A stretch of 64,000 bases of DNA from NCBI RefSeq assembly GCF_009687865.1, contig NZ_BLAE01000028.1:1-64000 (forward strand), in the 5' to 3' direction. Both the position numbers and the translations under genes were made by a program. Positions 42,733 to 50,397 of the stretch are shown here, one piece after another. Source of the stretch: Acrocarpospora macrocephala (lineage in GTDB: Bacteria; Actinomycetota; Actinomycetes; Streptosporangiales; Streptosporangiaceae). The notes beneath the pieces were generated by a model. That model worked only from the letters and a program-made list of their open reading frames with translations. It made no database searches and was not told where the DNA came from. Numbering within the stretch: position 1 is the stretch's first letter; every line of letters begins with the position of its first letter.

Positions 42733-43761
42733 GTGAAAACCCAACAGGCGCCGGGCGCGCACACGCGGGCTCCGGCACCGCCGGCCGGGCGCGCCGGCCG
42801 GATTCTGCGCGGCGCGCGATCCTCGGTCGGCGGAACGGCGGCGGCCCTGATCATCATCTGGATCGGCCTCACGGCGGCCGCGCCGAGTTTCGCCACCGTG
42901 TCGAACCTGCTGAACATCTTCCTGGCCGCCTCGACCCTGGCGATCATCGCCGGCGGGCTGACCCTGGCGCTCATCGCCGGGGAGATCGACCTGTCCCTCG
43001 GGTCGGTGGAGGCACTGGCCGGATCCCTGGCCGCCGTCCTCATCGTGACCATCGGGCTGCCCTGGCCGCTCGCCCTGGTGCTCGGCGTGCTGGCCGGGGC
43101 CGCGGTCGGCGGGGTGAACGCGTTCTTCACCAGCAAGCTGGGCGTGCCCTCGTTCGTCACCTCCCTGGCCATGCTCAGCGTGGCGGGCGGCGCGGCCTAC
43201 CTGCTCACGCAGGGCACCTCGGTGTTCGGGCTGGGACCCCAGTTCGGCGCGATCGGGCAGGGCAGCCTGTCCGGCGTCCCCGCGCCGGTCCTGATCGCCG
43301 TGGTGATCCTGGCGGTGCTCGCCTTCGTCCTGCACCGCACCTCGTTCGGCCTGAACATCTACGCCGTCGGCGGCAACCCGGAGGCGGCCCGGCTGTCGGG
43401 GGTGAACGTCCGGCGTACCAAAGCGGTCGTGCTCGTGCTCAGCGGGAGCCTCGCCGGCGTCGCGGGCATCATCCTCGCCTCCCGGCTCGACGCCGGCTCG
43501 GGAACCGTCGGGGCGGCCGACCTCATGGCGGCGATCGCCGCGGTCGTGATCGGCGGCACGTCGCTCAACGGCGGGGTCGGCAGCATCGCCGGGACGGTCG
43601 TCGGAACCGTCCTGATCGCCAGCATCCAGAACGGGCTGGTGCTGCTGAACGTCACGGCCTTCTGGCAGCAGGTGGCGATCGGTTCGCTGATCCTCATCGC
43701 CGCGCTGCTCGACCGTCTTTCCAAGATCAGTACTAAGTCGGGTCGGGAGCAGGCGAGGTGA
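42733..43761 (+). CDS. Rbs-type ABC transporter permease
   Basis: A 342-residue permease with about 9-10 helices. RbsC-type signatures: LTLALIAGEIDLSLGSVEAL and the EAA-like loop GGNPEAARLSGVNVRRTK. It works with the binding protein and ATPase encoded at 38291 and 39325, although it is physically separated from them by the regulator and the FAD-subunit gene. GTG 42733 follows AGGAGGG. The group II intron begins just after its stop codon. Confidence 0.93.
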   Translation: MKTQQAPGAHTRAPAPPAGRAGRILRGARSSVGGTAAALIIIWIGLTAAAPSFATVSNLLNIFLAASTLAIIAGGLTLALIAGEIDLSLGSVEALAGSLAAVLIVTIGLPWPLALVLGVLAGAAVGGVNAFFTSKLGVPSFVTSLAMLSVAGGAAYLLTQGTSVFGLGPQFGAIGQGSLSGVPAPVLIAVVILAVLAFVLHRTSFGLNIYAVGGNPEAARLSGVNVRRTKAVVLVLSGSLAGVAGIILASRLDAGSGTVGAADLMAAIAAVVIGGTSLNGGVGSIAGTVVGTVLIASIQNGLVLLNVTAFWQQVAIGSLILIAALLDRLSKISTKSGREQAR

Positions 43762-43870
43762 TGATGTCTGACGGTAGGGCCCAGGGCCTTTGTTCCGCCG
43801 GTTTCCCGGTCGGCTGTGCCATCCCCGGTGACCGTGGCCAGGTCACTCCTTCTCCTGCTCCCGCCACTTC

Positions 43871-43903
43871 GAACTGGGCGTGCGGTTCTCCCGCACCCAG
43901 CTC
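43871..43903 (-). ncRNA. Group II intron domain V
   Basis: A 33-base hairpin begins GAGC (containing the catalytic AGC triad) with a GAGA-type tip and ends GTTC. It overlaps the maturase stop by two bases. Domain VI should follow at 43800-43868, where CCGG-GAAA-CCGG forms a small stem. Confidence 0.85.
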
Positions 43904-45287
43904 ACCGACGCCGTTCACCGGCAGCATGCGGTTTCTCCCGCCAGGGCTTGTTGGCTCTGGGCGGGACGACGATTCCAGACATGTTGATCAGGCCGCACCG
44001 ATCAGGCGACCGGTAGGCGACCACGTTCAGGCCGAATTGCCTGCCGCGTTTGTGCCGCTTGCCGATGAAGATCGCCAGCCGATCGGTCACGAAGTCCCTG
44101 ATCTTGTCGAAACGCAGGGTGGAGTGCCCGTACTTGAAGTACGCAAGCCAGCCGCGCAGGAAGTCGTTGAGGTCCTGCACCACCGCTTCGACGCTCAGCA
44201 GCAGCCGGGACCGGATGGTGAGCTCCCGAATCCGCTCTCGTGCCCGCCGCATCGCCTTGTCGCTGGGCCAGCGAGCCAGGAAGTAGACCCGTTTGGCGCC
44301 GCGCAGCCCCTTCGCCCGCACCATCTTGTGGTGGAAGCCGAGGAAATCAAAACCGTCCTCGCCTTCCCGCAGGCAGATGATGCGGGTCTTGGCCTCCTTC
44401 GGCTCCAGACCGAGGTCGGCCAGCAGCCGCCGCAGCCGCGCCAGCGCGTCTTCGGCCTGCTGCCGGGATTTGCACATCACCACGAGGTCATCGGCGAACC
44501 GGATGATCACACCATGCTCGCGTTCGTCCCATACCCGGTCAATCCGGTGCAGGTAGACGTTGCAGAGCAAGGGGCTGATCGGACCGCCTTGAGCGGCTCC
44601 GGTCACCTCACGCCGGACCTGCCCGTCGGCCATCACTCCAGCGCGCAGAATCTGCCGCAGGAGCTTCAGGACGCTCTGGTCCACGACGCGTTCCTCGATC
44701 GCTTGCATCAACCTCTCGTGCGGGATCGCCGAAAAGCAGTCGGCGATGTCCGTCTCGACCACCCACCGGCGGCCCTTCCACGCCTCATCGATGACGACTT
44801 GGAGAGCATCATGCGTGCTGCGTTTCGGGCGGAACCCGAAACTGCACGGCAGGAAATCCGCCTCGAAGACCGGTTCAAGCACGATCTTCAACGCGGCCTG
44901 CACGATCCGGTCCCGAACCGTCGAGATCGCCAGCAGCCGATACCCATCCTTCGACCCCGGCTTGGGGATCAGCACCCCACGCGCGGGCGAAGGACGGTAC
45001 CGGCCCTCTCGCAGTTCGGCGGCCGGCTCATCGAGCAGACGCCGCACGCCATACTCCTCGACCTGGTCCAGGGTGGTCTGGTCGATGCCGGGAACGCCGT
45101 TGTTGACGCGCACCGCGACCCAGCCACGCCACAGGACGTCCCCGCGGAGGACTTTGTCCATGAGCGTGTGAAACCGTCGTCCGGGATCGGCCTTGGCCGT
45201 CCGGTAAAGCGTGTGCTGCAGGGCACGCACCTTGTCCCGGGGAACTCCCGGAATGGCGGGACTAGCCGACGAGTCGGCACTCACCAA
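43902..45287 (-). CDS. ltrA: Group II intron reverse transcriptase/maturase
   Basis: A 461-residue intron-encoded protein. RT blocks are visible: RPSPARGVLIPKPGSKDGYR, LPCSFGFRPKRSTHDAL, VVETDIADCFSAIPH, GAAQGGPISPLLCNVYL and the catalytic IIRFADDLVVMC (FADD in place of YADD). The maturase X domain covers about 300-400 (LNDFLRGWLAYFKYGHS). The tail SPDRCGLINMSGIVVPPRAN lacks an HNH endonuclease, so mobility would depend on replication forks or single strands. Frame is intact. Confidence 0.95.
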   Translation of the reverse strand: MVSADSSASPAIPGVPRDKVRALQHTLYRTAKADPGRRFHTLMDKVLRGDVLWRGWVAVRVNNGVPGIDQTTLDQVEEYGVRRLLDEPAAELREGRYRPSPARGVLIPKPGSKDGYRLLAISTVRDRIVQAALKIVLEPVFEADFLPCSFGFRPKRSTHDALQVVIDEAWKGRRWVVETDIADCFSAIPHERLMQAIEERVVDQSVLKLLRQILRAGVMADGQVRREVTGAAQGGPISPLLCNVYLHRIDRVWDEREHGVIIRFADDLVVMCKSRQQAEDALARLRRLLADLGLEPKEAKTRIICLREGEDGFDFLGFHHKMVRAKGLRGAKRVYFLARWPSDKAMRRARERIRELTIRSRLLLSVEAVVQDLNDFLRGWLAYFKYGHSTLRFDKIRDFVTDRLAIFIGKRHKRGRQFGLNVVAYRSPDRCGLINMSGIVVPPRANKPWREKPHAAGERRR

Positions 45288-45883
45288 GCACCTCCAACCA
45301 CCTCACCACGCATCGACGAAGCAGGGGCCCTTCCCTCACCGCCGGTTATGTTGTCCGGTCGGCTCAAGCAGTACTACGGCCCCCTCCGACTCCCTTCCGG
45401 CCGGCTTCCACTTCCCGAGTTCATCGGTTATAGGTCACCACGCTCCGATGACAATTTCCGCAGGTCATCGGGCCGGGGAGGGTCTCTCCAGTTCCCGCCG
45501 CCACTATCTGCACGTTCCGAGCCCCTTACGCCGAGGGATCCATCACGGCTGCACCTTCAGGATCTTCACCGCTTCCATGGCCTTCGCCCTTCTCCTCCGG
45601 GCTCGGCATCCCCACGTCCCGCCCTCACAGGCAGGTGCCATAACGACGCGGCAGGCTTCACTTCACGTTACGGACCGCACAGTTGCACGCCCCCTCAAGA
45701 GACGCTCGACGCTGGGCTTCGACCCCGCCCGTTTCCAGACGACGCCGCCAGCCTGCTACCGGGCTCCCTGACGACTACCCGGACCGGACTTCCACCGGCA
45801 AGCGACGACGAGCTTACGCAACCGATCGTCAACCACTCATTCGATCAACCACCAATCACTACTGGACGCACAGGAGTCACCGC

Positions 45884-47299
45884 ATGAGCGCCCCCGAACA
45901 GTCCGAGATCCAGGCCCTGGACCTCATCATCCGCAACGGCATCGTGGTCAACGCGGAGTCGATGGGACAGCTGGACGTCGGGATCAAGGACGGCGTCATC
46001 GTCGCGGTCGGCCAGATCGACACCCCCGCCGCCGAGATCGTGGACGCCTCCGGATGCTTCGTGGCGCCCGGCGCGATCGACGTGCACACGCACTTCCATC
46101 ACTGGGTGAGCTACGTCGGGTCGCACAACGCCGACGACTACGACACCGGCACCCAGGCCGCGGCCTCCGGCGGCATCACCACCGTCATCAACTACGCCTT
46201 CCAGGAGGAGGGCGAATCGCTGCGTACCGCCGTCGACCGTGACCTGGAGCTGGCCGAAACCCAGGCGAACATCGACTACGGCCTGCACGTCGTCGTGACG
46301 AACCAGGCCGACACCGTGGTGAAGGAGTTCCCCGCCCTGGCGGCCGACGGATTCACCAGCGTCAAGGTCTTCGGCGCGGTGACCGGATTCCAGCTGCCCG
46401 ACGCGGGCATCCTGCGGGTGCTGGAGGAGGCGGCGGCCAGCGGCATCCTCGTCAACGTGCACGCCGAGGACGGCGCCCTCATCGAGCACCTCACCCAATC
46501 CTTCCGCGACCGCGGGCACACCGGCGTGGAATACCTGCCGCGGGCCCGGCCCGCTCAGGCCGAGGCGATCGCCACCCGGAAGATCGCCGAGTACGCGGCC
46601 TTCCTCAAGGCTCCGGTGTACTTCGTGCACCTGTCGACGGCCGCCGCGCTTGAGGCGGTCCGCGAGGTGCGCACCCGCTTCGACAAGATCTTCGTGGAGA
46701 CGCGGCCGGTCTATCTCTTCCTTGAGGAGAGCGTCTACGAGCTGCCCGAGTCCGAGGGCAACAAGTTCGTGTGCCTGCCGCCGATCCGCTCCACCGAGGA
46801 CAGCGAGGCGCTCTGGGAGGGTCTGCGGCTGGGCGACATCGACACCTACGCCACCGACCACGCTCCGTGGCGCAGCGAGCAGAAGCTCGCCGAGGCTCCG
46901 TTCTGGAAGATCCCCGCGGGCGTGTCCAACCTGCAGACCAGCGTGCCGATGCTGTTCTCCGAGGGGGTGCGCACCGGACGCCTGCACCCCTGCCGCTTCG
47001 TCGCCGTGACCTCCGCGAACCCGGCCAAGCTCTTCGGGATGTATCCGAAGAAGGGCGTCATCGCGGTGGGGTCTGACGCCGACATCGCCGTCATCGACCC
47101 GGGTGACGTGCGGGTGCTCACCGCCGACCAGATGCACTCCAAGGCCGACTACGACCCGTACGAGGGGTACGAGTGCCACGGCTGGCCGCGCTACGTCTAC
47201 TCGCGCGGCGAACTGGTCGCCGAGCGGGGCCGGGCCATCAGCCGCCCTGGCCGCGGGCAGCTCATCCGGCGGGGCGCGAGCTCCTTCGACACGGTCTGA
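45884..47299 (+). CDS. Dihydropyrimidinase/hydantoinase-family amidohydrolase
   Basis: A 471-residue cyclic amidohydrolase. Metal ligands: GAIDVHTHFHHW (HxH), the carbamylated Lys in GFTSVKVFGAV, His in NVHAEDGALIEH and YFVHLSTAAA, and Asp in YATDHAPW. The family opens cyclic ureides such as dihydropyrimidines, hydantoins and allantoin. Pairing with the next gene (N-carbamoyl hydrolase) favours a dihydropyrimidine/hydantoin role. AGGAG (45872-45876) is its ribosome binding site and abuts the intron. Confidence 0.92.
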   Translation: MSAPEQSEIQALDLIIRNGIVVNAESMGQLDVGIKDGVIVAVGQIDTPAAEIVDASGCFVAPGAIDVHTHFHHWVSYVGSHNADDYDTGTQAAASGGITTVINYAFQEEGESLRTAVDRDLELAETQANIDYGLHVVVTNQADTVVKEFPALAADGFTSVKVFGAVTGFQLPDAGILRVLEEAAASGILVNVHAEDGALIEHLTQSFRDRGHTGVEYLPRARPAQAEAIATRKIAEYAAFLKAPVYFVHLSTAAALEAVREVRTRFDKIFVETRPVYLFLEESVYELPESEGNKFVCLPPIRSTEDSEALWEGLRLGDIDTYATDHAPWRSEQKLAEAPFWKIPAGVSNLQTSVPMLFSEGVRTGRLHPCRFVAVTSANPAKLFGMYPKKGVIAVGSDADIAVIDPGDVRVLTADQMHSKADYDPYEGYECHGWPRYVYSRGELVAERGRAISRPGRGQLIRRGASSFDTV

Positions 47300-47311
47300 G
47301 CGGGTGGTGAC

Positions 47312-48175
47312 GTGGCCAGCGAACGCATGCTGACGGCGGCGCAGGTGCCCGCCGGAGGCGTCGACGCCGACGCGATCGACGCCATCCACCTGGCGGCGGG
47401 CCGGCACGACCTGATCGTGTTCCCTGAAATGGCGAACGTCCCCTACTTCCCGGTGGCCCCCGGCCTGCACGAATGGCTCGCCGACACCTTGGCCGGCCAG
47501 GACGAGGAGAGCCTGCTCTCCCCCTACCGCCGCCTCGCGCGGCGTACGGGCAGCTACGTCGTCGCCGGCCTGTGCCTGCCGGGTCCTGACCTCACCCGCA
47601 ACGCGGCGGTCGTCTTCGACCGGGCCGGGGAGCTGCTTCCCGGCCGAGGCCTGCTGTCCGGCGAGGTGACACTCAGCTATGACAAGACCCACCTGTGCAA
47701 CGTCCGCCACTACGGTTCGGTCTTCCTCGAGGATCACTATTTCCGGGCGGGCCCCGAACTGGTGGTCTGGGACCTCGACTTCGCCCGGATGGGCGTGCTC
47801 ATCTGCTACGACCGGCACTTCCCCGAGGCATGGTCGACGCTGCGCGCGAACGATGTCGGCATCGTCGCCGTGCCCACGGCCTCACCGGCGGGGACGGCGC
47901 CGACCTTCCTCGCCGAGATGCAGGCGATGACGCTGCAGCAGTCGGTGTACGCCGTCGTGGCGAACCGCGCAGGACCGGAATCACTGCCGGGGATCTGGAC
48001 TACCGAATACCTGGGGCAGTCGGCCGTGTTCGGCCCCGACGGGTCCGTTCTGAACGTGGCCGGCGACGGCCTCTTCGAGCAGGCCCGCGCCCCGTACGAC
48101 ACGGCGGCCCTCGACTCCGTCCGCGCGGCGATGGGGCTGGCCACGAGCCGGCGCCCCGCCTTGTACCAGATCTGA
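47312..48175 (+). CDS. Nitrilase-superfamily amidohydrolase, probably N-carbamoyl-amino acid hydrolase
   Basis: A 287-residue carbon-nitrogen hydrolase. The catalytic Glu-Lys-Cys triad is in LIVFPEMANV, TLSYDKTHLCN and GVLICYDRHFPEAW. Branches of this family include beta-ureidopropionase and D-carbamoylase, which hydrolyse the products of hydantoinases. Twelve bases separate it from the preceding gene, so they are co-transcribed. Other amide substrates are possible. Confidence 0.9.
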   Translation: MASERMLTAAQVPAGGVDADAIDAIHLAAGRHDLIVFPEMANVPYFPVAPGLHEWLADTLAGQDEESLLSPYRRLARRTGSYVVAGLCLPGPDLTRNAAVVFDRAGELLPGRGLLSGEVTLSYDKTHLCNVRHYGSVFLEDHYFRAGPELVVWDLDFARMGVLICYDRHFPEAWSTLRANDVGIVAVPTASPAGTAPTFLAEMQAMTLQQSVYAVVANRAGPESLPGIWTTEYLGQSAVFGPDGSVLNVAGDGLFEQARAPYDTAALDSVRAAMGLATSRRPALYQI

Positions 48176-48204
48176 TCCCGTCCATTGAATCTAGGAGAGC
48201 TCAC

Positions 48205-49887
48205 GTGAGACGAGTGGCCGATGCCGTCGCCGAGACCCTGCGGGCCCAGGAGATCGATGTCTTCTTCATGCTGACCGGCGGCGACCCCGCGCTGTGGACC
48301 GCCCTTCAGCGCCAGGGCATCAGGATGATCCCCTGCCGGAGCGAGCAGGGCGCGGCCTACATGGCCGACGGCTATGCCAGGATGACCGGCCGCCCCACCT
48401 TCGTCTACGGCCAGCACGGCCCGGGGTCGGCCAACATCTCCTCGGCGCTCGCGGACGCGTACTGGGCGATGAGCCCGGTCGTCTCCCTGACCAGCTCGGT
48501 GCCGGCGGCGACCCGCGACCGCCACGAGTACCAGCTGCTGGACCAGCTGGCGATGCACCGCCCGGTGACCCACTGGGCCGGGGAGGCGCTCCGCGGCTCC
48601 CACGTGCGATCGATGCTGCTGCGCGCCATGCACGAGGCCACCAGCGCGCCCGGCCCCGCGCACCTGGACATCCCGCGCGACGTGCTGGCCGAGCCGCTGG
48701 AGGACGGCGGCACGCCGGACGCCCCGGCGGCCACGCTGCGGGCCCCGCAGTACCGGACGGCTCCCGCGCCGGAGGCGGTCAAGGCGATCGTGGCGCGCCT
48801 GTCCGGCGCACGCCGAGTCGTGATCATGGCAGGGTCCGGTTCCCGGGTCTCGGGGGCCGACCCCGAGGTGCGGCTGCTGGCCGAGGCCCTGCGGGCGCCG
48901 GTCGTCACCTCCATCGGCGGCAAGGCGTCCATCAGCGAGGCGCACCCGCTCGCGGTGGGCGTGGTGGGCCGCTACGCGGCCGGGGTGGCCAACGACGTCG
49001 TGGACGAGGCCGACCTGGTGCTCGTGCTCGGCAGCCGGTTGGGCAGTGTGACCAGCGACTCCTTCACGATGTTCGCCTCCGCGGACCTCATCAGGGTCGA
49101 CACCCGCTCGGACGCGCTGGACCCGTCAGCGGCCCTCAACGTGCTGGCGGACGTGAAGCTCACCGCCCAGGCCCTGCTCTCCGAGCTCGGCGCCGACCCG
49201 GGGGCCGCGCGGGACACCGCGTGGGTGGCCTCGGTGAGCGAGCGGGTCGCCGGGTGGCGCGAGAACGCGCTCAAGGTGCCCTCCACGGGAGGCGAGTCCG
49301 GGCAGATGCACCCCCGCGAGGTGGTGTCCGCGCTGTCCGAGTCGCTCGCACCCAGCGACGTCGTGGTCGCCGACACCGGCTACATGGCGGCCTGGGCCGG
49401 AGTCCTCTACCAGGCGCGTGCGGCGGGAACCACCTTCCTGCGGGCCGCGGGCTCGCTCGGCTGGGCGATCCCCGGAGCGCTCGGCGCCCAGCTGGCGGCG
49501 CCGGAGCGCCGGGTCGTCTGCGTCACCGGTGACGGCGGGACCGGATACAACATCGCCGAGCTGGAGACCGCGGTACGGGTGGGCATCCCGGTCACGATCG
49601 TGGTGGTCAACAACGGCACCCTGGCCTTCGAGTACCACCTGCAGAAATACGTGGAGAAGAACGTCATCCCCGAGATCAACGACTTCTCCGACGTCGACTA
49701 CGGAGCCGTCGCGCGCTCGCTGGGCGCGGCAGGCGTGCTGGTACGTTCCAAAGGCGAGCTGGATGACGCGCTGGCGACCGCGGCGCGGAGCGAGGCTCCC
49801 ACGCTGATCGACGCCCGCGTCGACCGGGAGGCGATCGCCCCCGTCACCTCGTACGCGAATCAGGGCATCGACCCGTCCGCTCTCTGA
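48205..49887 (+). CDS. Thiamine diphosphate-dependent enzyme (acetolactate synthase-like)
   Basis: A 560-residue enzyme with three ThDP domains. The catalytic Glu is in CRSEQGAAYMADGYAR, and the cofactor motif runs from GDGGTGYNIAELETAV to VNNGTLAFEYH. The central domain (about 185-320) is Rossmann-like but lacks a clear FAD signature. The family covers acetolactate synthase, glyoxylate carboligase, benzoylformate decarboxylase and IolD-type hydrolases; which reaction occurs here cannot be assigned. It would handle a 2-oxo acid or semialdehyde. GTG 48205 has AGGAGAG upstream. Confidence 0.88.
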   Translation: MRRVADAVAETLRAQEIDVFFMLTGGDPALWTALQRQGIRMIPCRSEQGAAYMADGYARMTGRPTFVYGQHGPGSANISSALADAYWAMSPVVSLTSSVPAATRDRHEYQLLDQLAMHRPVTHWAGEALRGSHVRSMLLRAMHEATSAPGPAHLDIPRDVLAEPLEDGGTPDAPAATLRAPQYRTAPAPEAVKAIVARLSGARRVVIMAGSGSRVSGADPEVRLLAEALRAPVVTSIGGKASISEAHPLAVGVVGRYAAGVANDVVDEADLVLVLGSRLGSVTSDSFTMFASADLIRVDTRSDALDPSAALNVLADVKLTAQALLSELGADPGAARDTAWVASVSERVAGWRENALKVPSTGGESGQMHPREVVSALSESLAPSDVVVADTGYMAAWAGVLYQARAAGTTFLRAAGSLGWAIPGALGAQLAAPERRVVCVTGDGGTGYNIAELETAVRVGIPVTIVVVNNGTLAFEYHLQKYVEKNVIPEINDFSDVDYGAVARSLGAAGVLVRSKGELDDALATAARSEAPTLIDARVDREAIAPVTSYANQGIDPSAL

Positions 49888-49908
49888 TCTGTGCCAAGGA
49901 GGCCGCCG

Positions 49909-50397
49909 ATGCCTTACGTCCGGACCACCGTCAACGGCCAGCCGGTCGAGCGCGAGGTGGAAGCTCGCCTGCTGCTGTCCGATTTTCTCCGCCACGAGCT
50001 GGACCTGACCGGCACGCACGTCGGTTGCGAGCACGGTGTCTGCGGCGCCTGCACCGTGCTCGTCGACGACCGGCCGGTACGGGCCTGCCTGATGCTCGCC
50101 GTGCAGGCGAACGGCAAGCCGGTGCGGACCGTGGAGTCCCTGGCCGAGCCGGGGCAGCCGCTCTCCCGCGTGCAGGCGGCCTTCAAGCGCAACCACGCCC
50201 TGCAGTGCGGGTTCTGCACCCCGGGAATCCTCATGTCGCTCACCGCGGTGCTGGAGGAGGAGGGACCTGTTTCGAAGGAGCGGGCCGTCGACGCCCTTCG
50301 CGGGCACCTGTGCCGGTGCACGGGCTACCGCAACATCATGACCGCGATCGACGAGATCTGCGCGGAGCCGAAGGAGGTGGGAGGCGGTGCCGGGTAA
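49909..50397 (+). CDS. Molybdenum hydroxylase [2Fe-2S] subunit
   Basis: A 162-residue subunit with two iron-sulfur domains. The plant-ferredoxin-like cluster uses CEHGVCGACTVLVDDRPVRAC. The helical domain uses CGFCTPG and CRCTGY. It relays electrons between the Mo centre and the FAD subunit. ATG 49909 with AAGGAGG upstream is preferred over GTG 49891. It overlaps the Mo-subunit gene by 11 bases. Confidence 0.96.
   Translation: MPYVRTTVNGQPVEREVEARLLLSDFLRHELDLTGTHVGCEHGVCGACTVLVDDRPVRACLMLAVQANGKPVRTVESLAEPGQPLSRVQAAFKRNHALQCGFCTPGILMSLTAVLEEEGPVSKERAVDALRGHLCRCTGYRNIMTAIDEICAEPKEVGGGAG

Larger units (their letters stand above)
43775..45871 (-). mobile_element. Group II intron, antisense to the surrounding operon
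   Basis: The intron encodes a maturase on the minus strand and has a domain V hairpin at 43871-43903. The proposed 5' end is the GTGCG at 45871 (minus strand). In support, a predicted loop GGAGGAGAA on a GCCC/GGGC stem (45590-45598) can act as EBS1 and pair over 5 bases with the adjacent exon ...CTCCT. The 3' end is less certain and lies between 43762 and about 43800. Bases 45288-45871 form domains I-III with no other gene. It splits the permease gene from the hydantoinase gene and abuts the latter's AGGAG ribosome binding site. Confidence 0.8.

Noticed and set aside
45845-47818. A 657-codon minus-strand frame opposite the hydantoinase and carbamoylase genes
   Set aside because: Shadow of high-GC coding sequence; the plus-strand genes have full catalytic motifs.
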